The position numbers were made by a program, and so were the translations under genes. From Cellulomonas telluris (GTDB taxonomy: Bacteria > Actinomycetota > Actinomycetes > Actinomycetales > Cellulomonadaceae), in assembly GCF_004886325.1 (NCBI RefSeq), contig NZ_QXFN01000003.1, forward strand, positions 434,001-498,000: DNA of 64,000 nt, written 5' to 3'. How positions within the stretch are numbered: position 1 is the stretch's first letter; every line of letters begins with the position of its first letter. The notes beneath the pieces were generated by a model. The model did no database searches and was not told the origin of the DNA. It was given only the letters and a program-made list of their open reading frames with translations. Positions 42,128 through 50,313 of this stretch are shown one piece after another.

Positions 42128-42898
42128 TCAGCGCCAGGTCCCGCGCGCGACCAGCACGTCGCGCAGCAGGTCGGCGCGGTCCGTGACCAGGCCGTCGACC
42201 CCGAGGTCGAGCAGGCGGTGCATCTCGGCCGGGTCGTTCACGGTCCACACGTGCACGGCCGTGCCGCCCGCGTGCGCCGCGGCGACCGTGCCGGCGTCCA
42301 CGACGCGCAGGGGGCCCTGTCGCACCGGCACCTGGAGCGCGTCGACGTCCTCCAGCGCCCGCGCTGCGGCGGCGGACCGCCGCAGCCGGTGCGCGGCCAC
42401 GAACCGCGCCACCTCGAGCGTCCCGGCGGACCGCGCCACCGGGCGCGACAGGAGCGCGAGCGTGGCGCGGCGGCGCGCGTGCGAGAACGACGCGACGCAC
42501 ACGCGGTCGTGCGCGCGCGTGCGCTCGACCGCCTCCGCCACCGGCCGGACGGCGCGTGCGTCCTTGACGTCCACGTTCACGTGCAGGTCCGGCCACGTCC
42601 CGAGCAGCTCGTCGAGGCGCGGCACCGGCTCGGCACCCCCGATGCGCGCGCGGGCGACGGCCGACCACGGCAGGTCCGCGACCGCGCCGTGGCCGTCCGT
42701 CGTGCGGTCGAGCGTCGCGTCGTGCAGCGCCACCGCGACGCCGTCGGCGGTCGCGTGCGCGTCCGTCTCGACGTAGCGGAAGCCGAGGTCGACCGCGGCC
42801 GCGAACGCCGCCATCGAGTTCTCGCGCCCGTCGAGGGAGAAGCCGCGGTGCGCGAGCGCGACGACGCCCGACGGGTCGTGCAGGTAGGGGTGCGGCAC
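42128..42898 (-). CDS. Glycerophosphodiester phosphodiesterase
   Basis: The protein is 256 aa from GTG 42898. The GDPD TIM-barrel marks are VVALAHRGFSLDGRENSMAA (catalytic His-Arg), YVETDAHATADGVAVALHDA (metal Glu/Asp and second His), HVNVDVKDARAVRPV and the C-terminal VHVWTVNDPAEMHRLLDLGV followed by DGLVTDRADLL. There is no signal peptide, so it is the cytoplasmic UgpQ-like type. It hydrolyses glycerophosphodiesters to glycerol 3-phosphate and an alcohol. It is divergent from a secreted phytase-GDPD fusion gene, with a PHO-box-like repeat in between. Confidence 0.9.
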   Translation of the reverse strand: MPHPYLHDPSGVVALAHRGFSLDGRENSMAAFAAAVDLGFRYVETDAHATADGVAVALHDATLDRTTDGHGAVADLPWSAVARARIGGAEPVPRLDELLGTWPDLHVNVDVKDARAVRPVAEAVERTRAHDRVCVASFSHARRRATLALLSRPVARSAGTLEVARFVAAHRLRRSAAAARALEDVDALQVPVRQGPLRVVDAGTVAAAHAGGTAVHVWTVNDPAEMHRLLDLGVDGLVTDRADLLRDVLVARGTWR

Positions 42899-42949
42899 GG
42901 GGCCAGCCTGGCCCGGCGCGGCGACCCCGCGCACCCGCGGCGGGCGCCC

Positions 42950-43040
42950 GTTCACCCGGTCGTCACCGGGTGCGCACCACCGGGACGACGGTCTGTCGGA
43001 TTCGTCCTGTTCAGTGACGCCCATGAGTCGTTCACTGGGA
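42950..43040. promoter_or_regulatory. PHO-box-like 11-base direct repeats
   Basis: Consecutive 11-base units read GTTCACCCGGT (42950-42960), CGTCACCGGGT (42961-42971) and, weaker, GCGCACCACCG (42972-42982). Streptomyces PhoP boxes are direct 11-base repeats with a GTTCACC core, so the fit is good. Two more GTTCA cores occur at 43009 and 43030, 21 bases apart. The main repeats are 52 bases from the GDPD start and 62 to 94 bases before the secreted phytase-GDPD start, so one site could serve both phosphate-scavenging genes. Confidence 0.6.
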
Positions 43041-43043
43041 CGC

Positions 43044-45341
43044 ATGAGACGCAGCGTCGTGCCTCCGCTCGCCCTGGCCGCCGCCCTCGCGCTGGGCGCC
43101 GGCCTCCTTCCCACCGCAGCCTCGGCGGCCGTGCCGTCGGCCGCGGACCCGGCCGTCGGGGCCGGCGCGTCCGCGGGCGCCGCCACGCTCGACGGCGGTC
43201 GCGGCCACGACCGGGGTCGCGCCACCGTCACCGTCCCGACGCTCGTGGCCCGCGCCACGCTGTCGGCCGACTTCCTCGCGGACGGTCCGCCGTCGGGCGC
43301 GCTCGCCTCCGCCGCGAACGGCCGGCAGGGGCCCTTCGCCGGGCAGGTGATCCCCGGGTTCTCGGGGGCCGTCGACGCCGGCGACGGCACGTTCTGGGCG
43401 CTGCCGGACAACGGGTTCGGCACCAAGGCCAACTCCGCCGACTTCCTGCTCCGGATCTACCGCGTGACGCCCGACTGGCAGACCGCGGACGGCGGCAGCG
43501 GCGAGCTGCGTGTGGGCGAGCACCTGTCGCTGCGCGACCCGGACCGGCACGTGGACTTCCCGATCACGCACGGCGACACCCCGGACCGGCTCCTGACCGG
43601 CGCCGACTTCGACGTCGAGTCCATCGTGCGGGCGCGCGACGGCTCGTTCTGGATCGGCGAGGAGTTCGGCCCGTTCCTGCTGCACGTGGACGCGACGGGC
43701 AGGCTGCTCGCGCCGCCGGTCCCGCTGCCCGGCGCCACGTCGCCGCAGAACCCGTACCTCGCACCGGGCGAGCAGCCGACCGTCCGGGCGTCCGGCGGCT
43801 TCGAGGCGCTCGCGGGGCTGCGCGACGGGCGGTACCTGTACCCCGTCCTGGAGAACGCGTACACCGCCGACCCCGACCAGCGCCGCCGCGTCGTGCACGA
43901 GTTCGACACGCGCCGCAACGCCTGGACCGGCCGCACGTGGGACTACCGCGCCGACCGCGAGGGCGACCTCGTGGGCGACGCGTTCTGGGTGGGCAGGCAC
44001 GAGATGCTGCTGGTGGAGCGCGACAACTTCGACGGCGCCGCGTCGGTGGTCAAGCGCGTCTACCGCGTCGACCTGCGGCGCGAGGACCGGCAGGGCTTCC
44101 TCGAGAAGGAGCTCGTGCTCGACGCGCTCGACATCGCGAACCCGTACGGCATCGGGGCGGGTGACGGCTACGGCACGGGCGACCCGTTCAGCCTGCCGGT
44201 GCAGTCGTTCGAGACGGTCGTGCAGCTGCGGGACGGCCGCCTGCTCATCGGCAACGACAACAACTACCCGGGCAACGCGGCACGCGTGCCGGGGACGCCC
44301 GACGACACCGAGATGGCGCTCGTCGAGCTGCGCCGTGAGCGCGTGCGGCCCGGCGAGGTCGACGTGATCGCCCACCGCGGTGCCAGCGGGTACCGCCCGG
44401 AGCACACGCTCGCGGCGTACGCGCTCGCGATCCGGCAGTGCGCCGACTGGATCGAGCCGGACGTCGTGGCGACGAAGGACGGCGTGCTCGTCGCGCGGCA
44501 CGAGAACGAGATCGGCGGGACGACCGACGTCGCGACGCGGCCGGAGTTCGCCGACCGGCGGACGACGAAGAGCATCGACGGCCAGCAGGTGACGGGCTGG
44601 TTCACGGAGGACTTCACGCTCGCGGAGCTGCGCACCCTGCGCGCGAAGGAGCGCATCCCGGCCCTGCGCCCGGGCAGCGCCGCGTTCGACGGCCTGTACG
44701 AGGTGCCGACGCTCGCCGAGGTGCTCGACCTCGCGCGGCACTCGGTGACCTGCGACGGCGAGCAGGTCGGCGTGTACCCCGAGACGAAGCACCCGTCGTA
44801 CTTCGACTCGGTGGGTCTCTCGCTCGAGGAGCCGCTCGTGGCGGAGCTGCGCGCGGCCGGGCTGGACCACAAGAAGGCCCCGGTGATCGTGCAGAGCTTC
44901 GAGACGGGCAACCTGCGCGAGCTGGACCGCATGACGAAGGTGCGGCTGGCGCAGCTCGTGAGCTGCAGCGGCGCCCCGTGGGACCTCGTCGCGGCGGGCG
45001 ACCCCCGCACGTACGCGGACCTCGTCACGCGCCAGGGGCTGCGCGAGATCGCCCGCTACGCGGACGGCCTCGGCGCGTGCAAGGACGTCGTGATCCCACG
45101 GGAGGCGGACGGCTCCCTCGGCGCGCCGACCACGGTCGTGCGTGACGCCCACCGTGCCGGCCTGGAGGTGCACGCCTGGACGTTCCGCGCCGAGAACCAG
45201 TTCCTGCCCGCGGACCTGCGCAGCAGCGCGGACCCGGCGGCGCACGGGGACCTGCCCGCCGAGATCCGCGCGTTCGTGGACGCGGGCGTCGACGCCGTCT
45301 TCTCGGACCACCCGGACGTCGCCGTGGCGACGGTCGGCTGA
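43044..45341 (+). CDS. Secreted phytase-like esterase fused to glycerophosphodiester phosphodiesterase
   Basis: The 765-aa product from ATG 43044 begins with a signal peptide (RRS, a long Leu/Ala core, then AASAA); in-frame starts at 43014 and 43023 are possible. Residues about 70-435 form the esterase-like domain of the phytase family: VIPGFSGAVDAGDGTFWALP, DFDVESIVRARDGSFWIGEE, FGPFLLHVD and LLIGNDNNYPGNAARVPGT. Residues about 440-765 are a GlpQ-type GDPD: VDVIAHRGASGYRPEHTLAA, DWIEPDVVATKDGVLVARHE and VYPETKHPSYF. Both parts release phosphate or glycerol phosphate from organic phosphates outside the cell. Regulation by phosphate limitation is likely from the repeats upstream. A strong terminator follows. 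Confidence 0.87.
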   Translation: MRRSVVPPLALAAALALGAGLLPTAASAAVPSAADPAVGAGASAGAATLDGGRGHDRGRATVTVPTLVARATLSADFLADGPPSGALASAANGRQGPFAGQVIPGFSGAVDAGDGTFWALPDNGFGTKANSADFLLRIYRVTPDWQTADGGSGELRVGEHLSLRDPDRHVDFPITHGDTPDRLLTGADFDVESIVRARDGSFWIGEEFGPFLLHVDATGRLLAPPVPLPGATSPQNPYLAPGEQPTVRASGGFEALAGLRDGRYLYPVLENAYTADPDQRRRVVHEFDTRRNAWTGRTWDYRADREGDLVGDAFWVGRHEMLLVERDNFDGAASVVKRVYRVDLRREDRQGFLEKELVLDALDIANPYGIGAGDGYGTGDPFSLPVQSFETVVQLRDGRLLIGNDNNYPGNAARVPGTPDDTEMALVELRRERVRPGEVDVIAHRGASGYRPEHTLAAYALAIRQCADWIEPDVVATKDGVLVARHENEIGGTTDVATRPEFADRRTTKSIDGQQVTGWFTEDFTLAELRTLRAKERIPALRPGSAAFDGLYEVPTLAEVLDLARHSVTCDGEQVGVYPETKHPSYFDSVGLSLEEPLVAELRAAGLDHKKAPVIVQSFETGNLRELDRMTKVRLAQLVSCSGAPWDLVAAGDPRTYADLVTRQGLREIARYADGLGACKDVVIPREADGSLGAPTTVVRDAHRAGLEVHAWTFRAENQFLPADLRSSADPAAHGDLPAEIRAFVDAGVDAVFSDHPDVAVATVG

Positions 45342-45346
45342 GGACC

Positions 45347-45385
45347 GCCGGCGGCGCCTCCGCGGGGGCGGGAGGCGCCGCCGGC
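45347..45385 (+). terminator. Hairpin terminator after the phytase-GDPD gene
   Basis: Arms 45347-45361 and 45371-45385 are perfectly complementary over 15 bases with a 9-base G-rich loop. It starts six bases after the stop at 45341 and isolates the next gene, which has its own SOS-type promoter. Confidence 0.8.
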
Positions 45386-45442
45386 AGCGGTGCGGGGCGG
45401 CAGCGCGAGGTCCTGCGCCCGACCCCGCGCCGTGGCGTGCGC

Positions 45443-45464
45443 TCGAACACCTGTTCGATACGAT
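45443..45464 (+). promoter_or_regulatory. SOS (LexA) box abutting a -10 element
   Basis: TCGAACACCTGTTCGA at 45443-45458 is a perfect match to the actinobacterial/Gram-positive LexA palindrome TCGAAC-N4-GTTCGA. TACGAT at 45459-45464 directly follows and fits a -10 element; the ATG of the small gene is six bases further. LexA bound here would cover the promoter. I found no second such palindrome in the window. Confidence 0.85.
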
Positions 45465-45470
45465 GGCCGC

Positions 45471-45842
45471 ATGCACGACCGCGCCGCCCCCCTCGCACCA
45501 CCACCGCCCGGACGCCGGGAGGTGGCCAACTGCGAGATCCCGGAGGGGATCCCGACGCGTCCGCAGGGGGACGTGCCGGTCATCGTGCGCGTCGTCTGGA
45601 CGGACGGCGACGAGGAGTGGCGCCCGGCGCGTGCGGTGCGCTGGACCCGGGGGCACGTGATGGTCGCGTGGCGCGACGACCCGGGCGACCCGCGCTCGGA
45701 GCGGCACACGTGGCTGCGCGCGGGTGACGTCGCCCGGTCCGTGCGGTGGTTCGTCCCGCCCGAGCGCGGCGGCGGCGGTGCGGGCGGCGGTGCGGGTGGG
45801 GGAGCCGGGCGCGGCGGCGGCGCCGACGGGCGGCCCGGGTAG
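45471..45842 (+). CDS. Small SOS-regulated protein of unknown function
   Basis: The product is 123 aa from ATG 45471 and probably translated from a leaderless mRNA. I do not recognise a family. Residues 1-20 are Pro-rich. The core (about 20-97) has strand-like segments with conserved-looking tryptophans: VIVRVVWTDGDEEWRPARAV, RWTRGHVMVAWRDDP and HTWLRAGDVARSVRWFVP. The pattern suggests a small beta-barrel of SH3/Tudor type, which is a guess. The last 27 residues are a Gly-rich tail with Arg. There is no signal peptide or membrane helix. Control by LexA, inferred from the box touching its -10, points to a role in the DNA-damage response. It ends ten bases before the convergent merR stop. Confidence 0.7.
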   Translation: MHDRAAPLAPPPPGRREVANCEIPEGIPTRPQGDVPVIVRVVWTDGDEEWRPARAVRWTRGHVMVAWRDDPGDPRSERHTWLRAGDVARSVRWFVPPERGGGGAGGGAGGGAGRGGGADGRPG

Positions 45843-45852
45843 GCCGAGCCGG

Positions 45853-46272
45853 TCAGACCGGTGCGGGCGCCCCGCCGGCGTCCCGGGTCGCGCGCGCCGC
45901 GTCCGCGACGAGCACGTCGTGCTCGGTCCGCACGAGGTAGTCGTGCAGCGTCCGGCGGCTGCGCGTGAGGCAGGCGATGCGCTCGTCGAGGCCCGCCAGC
46001 TCGGCGGCGAGCATCTCGGCGACCGTGCGGGGGCACGACGCCGCGACGTCCGTCGCCTGCGTCTCCTCGAGGTCGAGCAGGACCTTGATGAGGCGCGTCG
46101 GGACACCGGCGCGCACGAGCCCCGCGACCCGCTCGACCCGCGCCACGTCCTCCTCGCCGTAGGTGCGGTACGCGTTCGTGGACCGCGCCGGCGCGAGCAG
46201 GCCCTGCTCCTCGTAGTAGCGCAGCAGCCGTGTCGAGACGCCGGTCCGCCGTGCCAGCTCGCCGATCCTCAT
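45853..46272 (-). CDS. MerR-family transcriptional regulator
   Basis: The 139-aa product starts at ATG 46272. The winged-helix part is RIGELARRTGVSTRLLRYYE with EQGLLAPARSTNAYRTYGEE. A dimerisation helix of about 50 residues follows, then TRSRRTLHDYLVRTE. A Cys occurs in ATDVAASCPRTV and another in DERIACLTRS, but there is no metal-binding CxxC cluster, so it resembles the multidrug or small-molecule sensing branch. It is divergent from an MFS exporter whose promoter has the long spacer used by MerR activators. Confidence 0.88.
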   Translation of the reverse strand: MRIGELARRTGVSTRLLRYYEEQGLLAPARSTNAYRTYGEEDVARVERVAGLVRAGVPTRLIKVLLDLEETQATDVAASCPRTVAEMLAAELAGLDERIACLTRSRRTLHDYLVRTEHDVLVADAARATRDAGGAPAPV

Positions 46273-46309
46273 GCGTCCTCCCGGTGCGCCGGTGGCGTCG
46301 GCGCCACCC

Positions 46310-46341
46310 TTGACCTTCACACTGGTGTCAGACTTTAGCGT
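46310..46341 (+). promoter_or_regulatory. MerR-type promoter with 20-base spacer
   Basis: TTGACC (46310-46315) and TAGCGT (46336-46341) are separated by 20 bases instead of the usual 17. The spacer holds ACAC-TG-GTGT, a short dyad. This is the classical arrangement twisted into activity by MerR proteins. The MFS gene begins seven bases after the -10, so its mRNA should be leaderless. Confidence 0.7.
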
Positions 46342-46348
46342 CGCGGAC

Positions 46349-47665
46349 ATGAGACCGTCAGCCGCACCGCGCAGCCCCTCCGCACCCCCCGCGGCCCTGC
46401 CGTGGCCGAGCCTGCTCGTCCTCGCCGGGTCGACGTTCGTCCTGGTCACCGGCGAGATGCTGCCGACCGCCGTGCTCCCCGCCATGAGCGCGGACCTCGG
46501 CGTGCCACCCGGCCGCACCGGCCTGCTCGTCTCGGCGTGGGCGCTCACCGTCGTCCTCGCCAGCGTCCCGCTCGTGCGCCTCACCGCCCGGTGGGGCCGT
46601 CGTGACGTCGTCGCCGCCGCCCTCGTCGTCTTCGCGGCCTCCGCCACGGTGACGGCGCTCGCGGACGCCTACGCGCTCGTCCTCGCCGCGCGCCTGCTCG
46701 GCGCCGCCGCGTGCGGGCTGCTCTGGTCCACGGTGAACGCGCACACCGCGCAGCTCGTGCCCGCGGCCGGGCTGGCGCGCGCGGTCGCCGTCGTGCTCGG
46801 CGGGGCCACGCTCGGCACCGTGCTGGGCGTGCCCCTCGCGAACCTGGCGGCGGCCACGGGCGGCTGGCGCGGGGCGTTCGCGGGCCTCGCCGTCCTCGCA
46901 CTGGTCGCCGCGCTGCTCGTCCGGACGGTCGTGCTGCCCGGACGCCCGGACGCCACCCCGGCGGACGGGGACGCCCCGCGCGCGTCGCTCGTGCCGATCC
47001 TCGTGGTCGTCGGGCTGGTCGGGGTCGTGCTCGTGGGTCACTTCGCCGCGTACACGTTCGTCACACGCCTGCTCGCCGGGCCGGCGGCCGCGCTGCCCGG
47101 CGGCATGACGGCTCTGCTGCTGGTGCTCGGCGTCGCCTCGGCCGTGGGCGTCGCGGTCGTCGGGCGCCTCGACGACCGCGGCACGGCGGTCGCGCTGCCC
47201 GTGACGGCCGTCGCGGTCGCGGTGGTGCTCGCCGCGGTACCCGCCGCCGGCACTCACCCCGTCGCCGCTCTCGTGATCGCCGTCGCGTGGGGCCTCACGA
47301 CGGGGGCGCTGCCGCCGCTCACCCAGACGACGGTCATGCGGGCCGCCGGGGAGTCGCTGCGGACGGCGGCCGGTGCGGTGATCCCCGTGGTCATGAACGG
47401 AGGCATCGCCGCCGGCGCCGCGCTCGGCAGCGTCGTCGTCGACCGCGCCGGCGCCGGCGCCGTCCCGCTGCCCGCCGCCCTCGTCGCCGCGGCCGGCGCC
47501 GCAGGTCTCGCCGTGCTGGCGGTGCGTCAGCGACCGGTCCGGCGGGTCAGCGCCTTGACCGCCTCGACCAGCAGCAGCACGAGCACCGCGGCCCCCGCGG
47601 CCAGCCCCCAGTCGCGCACCCCGATCGGCGCGGACTCGAACCAGCCGTGCATGAACGGCGCGTAG
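46349..47665 (+). CDS. MFS transporter, DHA1 (12-TM) type
   Basis: The product is 438 aa from ATG 46349. About twelve membrane helices are visible, with FVLVTGEMLPTAVLPAMSAD in helix 1, RLTARWGRRDVVAAAL in the first loop and ARLLGAAACGLLWSTVNAHT in helix 4, as in the sugar/drug DHA1 exporters near YdhP and AraJ. The last helix ends near residue 392. The remaining 45 residues (Ser/Thr/Ala-rich) are encoded opposite the 3' end of the P-type ATPase gene, a 139-base tail-to-tail overlap. The divergent MerR protein and its promoter suggest induction by the exported compound. Confidence 0.83.
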   Translation: MRPSAAPRSPSAPPAALPWPSLLVLAGSTFVLVTGEMLPTAVLPAMSADLGVPPGRTGLLVSAWALTVVLASVPLVRLTARWGRRDVVAAALVVFAASATVTALADAYALVLAARLLGAAACGLLWSTVNAHTAQLVPAAGLARAVAVVLGGATLGTVLGVPLANLAAATGGWRGAFAGLAVLALVAALLVRTVVLPGRPDATPADGDAPRASLVPILVVVGLVGVVLVGHFAAYTFVTRLLAGPAAALPGGMTALLLVLGVASAVGVAVVGRLDDRGTAVALPVTAVAVAVVLAAVPAAGTHPVAALVIAVAWGLTTGALPPLTQTTVMRAAGESLRTAAGAVIPVVMNGGIAAGAALGSVVVDRAGAGAVPLPAALVAAAGAAGLAVLAVRQRPVRRVSALTASTSSSTSTAAPAASPQSRTPIGADSNQPCMNGA

Positions 47666-50247
47666 GTGAAGACGAGCTGCAGCGCCAGCAGCACGCCCAC
47701 GGCGAGCCAGACGACGCGGTTGCCGACGAGGACGCGGGGCGTGAGGCTCGACCGGCCGAGGAAGCGGCACGACAGCAGGAACGCGACCTGCCCGAGCACC
47801 AGCACGGTGACCGCGGAGGTCTGCGCGACGCCGTCGCCCGCGCCCAGCTGCTTCTCCACCAGGTACACCGCGAGCGTCGCACCGCCGATGAGCAGCGACG
47901 CCGCGACCACCAGCACGAGCGCCCTGCGGGACAGCACGGGCTCGCGCGGGGAGCGCGGCGGGCGGTCCATGATCCCCGGCTCGGCCGGCTCGTAGGCGAG
48001 CGCGAGGGAGAGCGTCACGGCCGTCACGAGGTTGACCCACAGGATCTGCACCGGCGAGAGCGGCAGGGCCAGCCCGAGCATCACCGCGACGAGGATGACG
48101 AGCGACTGGGCGCCGTTGGTCGGGAGCAGGAAGACGACGGACTTGCGGATGTTGTCGTAGATCCGCCGGCCCTCCTCGACCGCCCGCTCGATGGTCGCGA
48201 AGTTGTCGTCGGCGAGGACGATCTCCGCCGCCTCCTTCGTCGCCTCCGTGCCCTTGATGCCCATGGCGATGCCGACGTCGGCGCGGGTCAGCGCGGGTGC
48301 GTCGTTGACGCCGTCGCCGGTCATCGCGACGACCTCGCCGTGGGACTGCAGCGCCCGGACGATGCGGATCTTGTGCTCCGGGCTCGTGCGGGCGTACACG
48401 TCGACGTCCCGGACCCGGGTGCGCAGCTCCTCCTGGCTCATCGCCTCGAGCTGGGCGCCCGTCAGCGCGTCCACCTGCTCGCCGGCCGGGACGATGCCGA
48501 GCTCGCGCGCGATCGCCACGGCGGTCCCGACGTGGTCGCCGGTGATCATCTTCACCGCGATGCCCGCGCGGTGGCACTCGGCGATGGCCGCCACGGCCTC
48601 GGGGCGCGGCGGGTCCACGATCCCGACGACGCCCAGCAGCACGAGCCCCTCGGCGACGTCGTCCACCGTCACCTGCGCCGCGGGGGAGTCGGCGTCGCGG
48701 TACGCCACCGCGAGGACGCGCAGCCCCTGACCGCCGAGCCCGTCGACCGTCGCCTCCCAGCGCGCGATGTCGAGCGGCACCGGCCGGCCGTCCTGGCCCC
48801 GCTGCGCGACGGCCCGCTCCAGCAGGCGGTCCGGGGCCCCGACGACGTGCAGGCGCAGCGTGCCGCCCGGCAGGCGGTCGAGCGTCGCGGAGAACTTGTT
48901 CGCCGACTCGAACGGCAGGGCGGCCAGCCGCTCCGCAGCCTCCACGTCGGCCCCCGCCTTGAGTGCGAGCGTGCGCAGCGCGCCCTCGGTGGGCTGGCCG
49001 ACGACCCGCCAGTGACCGGCGTCGTCGGCCACCACGCGCGCGTCGTTGCACAGCGCCGCCGCCTCCACCAGCGCCCGCAGGTCGTCGTGCACGGCGAGGG
49101 GCGCGGCCGCCCCGTCCCGCGTCACGCGGCCCGCCGGCTCGTAGCCCAGGCCCTCGACGTCGTAGGTGCCGGCGGCGGTGACGACCGTCCGCGCGGTCAT
49201 CTCGTTGCGCGTGAGCGTGCCCGTCTTGTCCGAGCAGATGCTGGTGACCGACCCCAGCGCCTCGACCGCCGGCAGCTTGCGCGTGATCGCGTTGCGGCGC
49301 GCCATCTGCTGCACGCCGAGCGCGAGCGTCACCGTGACCAGCGCCGGCAGGCCCTCGGGCACGGCGGCCACCGCGAACCCGATCGCCGCGGAGATCAGCT
49401 CGGGCGGGTCCCACGCGTGTAGGACGCGCCCCACGACGAGCATGAGCGCCGCCATCGCCAGGATGCCGCGCGACAGCAGCGTGCCGAGCCGGGTGAGCTG
49501 ACGCTTGAGCGGCGTCTCGGTGCGGTCGACGTCGGCGATGAGCGACTGGATCCGGCCGATCTCGGTGCCGCCCCCGGTGGCGGTGACGACGGCCACCGCG
49601 GTCCCGGCCGCGACGATCGTGCCGGAGAAGAGCATGCTCGAGCGGTCCCCGACACCCGCGTCGGCACCCACGGGCGCCACGTCCTTGGCGGCGGGCACGG
49701 ACTCGCCGGTGAGCGCGGACTCGTCCACCTGCAGGCCCGTGGCGTCGAGCAGGCGCGCGTCGGCCGGCACCTTGTCGCCCGAGCGGACCCGCACCACGTC
49801 CCCGGGCACGAGCGCCTCCGCGTCGACGGCGGTCCAGGACCCGTCCCGCAGCGCGGTCGCCTCGAGCGAGAGCATCGTGCGGATGCCGTCGAGCGCCCGC
49901 TCCGCCTGCCCCTCCTGCACCATGCCGACCACGGCGTTCACGACCGCCACGACGAGGATCACGGTGAAGTCGACCCAGTCCCCGAGGAACGCCTTGAGCA
50001 CGGCCGCCGCGAGCAGGATGTAGATGAGGACGTCGTCGAAGTGCCGCAGGAACCGCACGACGGGGTGGGGCCGCGGCGGCGTCGGCAGCCGGTTGGGCCC
50101 GTGCTCCCGCAGCCGGCGGGCGCTCTCGTCGTCCGTCAGCCCGCGGGGCCGCGCCCGGAGCGCCTGCAGCACCTCGTCGGGGGTCGCCGCCCACGGGGCC
50201 GGGGCCCCGGCGGGGGCGGTCGTGGTGTCGGGGCTGGTCGCGCTCAT
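47527..50247 (-). CDS. Cation-transporting P-type ATPase (P2 type)
   Basis: The protein is 906 aa from ATG 50247 with GAGGTGAGG upstream. It has the N-terminal cation ATPase domain ([20 protein letters not shown]), TGES at 180-183 in the actuator domain, PEGLPA at 297-302 in helix 4, the phosphorylation motif DKTGT (Asp340), [19 protein letters not shown] and [20 protein letters not shown]. Ten helices fit a Ca2+-ATPase/P2 layout. In helix 6, however, the segment reads [11 protein letters not shown], where SERCA has NLVTDG; the calcium-binding Asp is replaced by Ala. The ion may therefore be another cation. No regulator is adjacent. Confidence 0.88.
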   Translation of the reverse strand: MSATSPDTTTAPAGAPAPWAATPDEVLQALRARPRGLTDDESARRLREHGPNRLPTPPRPHPVVRFLRHFDDVLIYILLAAAVLKAFLGDWVDFTVILVVAVVNAVVGMVQEGQAERALDGIRTMLSLEATALRDGSWTAVDAEALVPGDVVRVRSGDKVPADARLLDATGLQVDESALTGESVPAAKDVAPVGADAGVGDRSSMLFSGTIVAAGTAVAVVTATGGGTEIGRIQSLIADVDRTETPLKRQLTRLGTLLSRGILAMAALMLVVGRVLHAWDPPELISAAIGFAVAAVPEGLPALVTVTLALGVQQMARRNAITRKLPAVEALGSVTSICSDKTGTLTRNEMTARTVVTAAGTYDVEGLGYEPAGRVTRDGAAAPLAVHDDLRALVEAAALCNDARVVADDAGHWRVVGQPTEGALRTLALKAGADVEAAERLAALPFESANKFSATLDRLPGGTLRLHVVGAPDRLLERAVAQRGQDGRPVPLDIARWEATVDGLGGQGLRVLAVAYRDADSPAAQVTVDDVAEGLVLLGVVGIVDPPRPEAVAAIAECHRAGIAVKMITGDHVGTAVAIARELGIVPAGEQVDALTGAQLEAMSQEELRTRVRDVDVYARTSPEHKIRIVRALQSHGEVVAMTGDGVNDAPALTRADVGIAMGIKGTEATKEAAEIVLADDNFATIERAVEEGRRIYDNIRKSVVFLLPTNGAQSLVILVAVMLGLALPLSPVQILWVNLVTAVTLSLALAYEPAEPGIMDRPPRSPREPVLSRRALVLVVAASLLIGGATLAVYLVEKQLGAGDGVAQTSAVTVLVLGQVAFLLSCRFLGRSSLTPRVLVGNRVVWLAVGVLLALQLVFTYAPFMHGWFESAPIGVRDWGLAAGAAVLVLLLVEAVKALTRRTGR

Positions 50248-50313
50248 GCCTCACCTCGGGTGCGCCGGACCGGACCCTGTCAGCGTGGCACCCGCGCGGG
50301 CTCCTGTCCTGGG

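Noticed and set aside
46349-47665. Frameshift in the MFS gene near 47530
   Set aside because: The other frames have no nearby stop consistent with a simple single-base error, and the frame is protein-like to the last helix; reported as an overlap instead.
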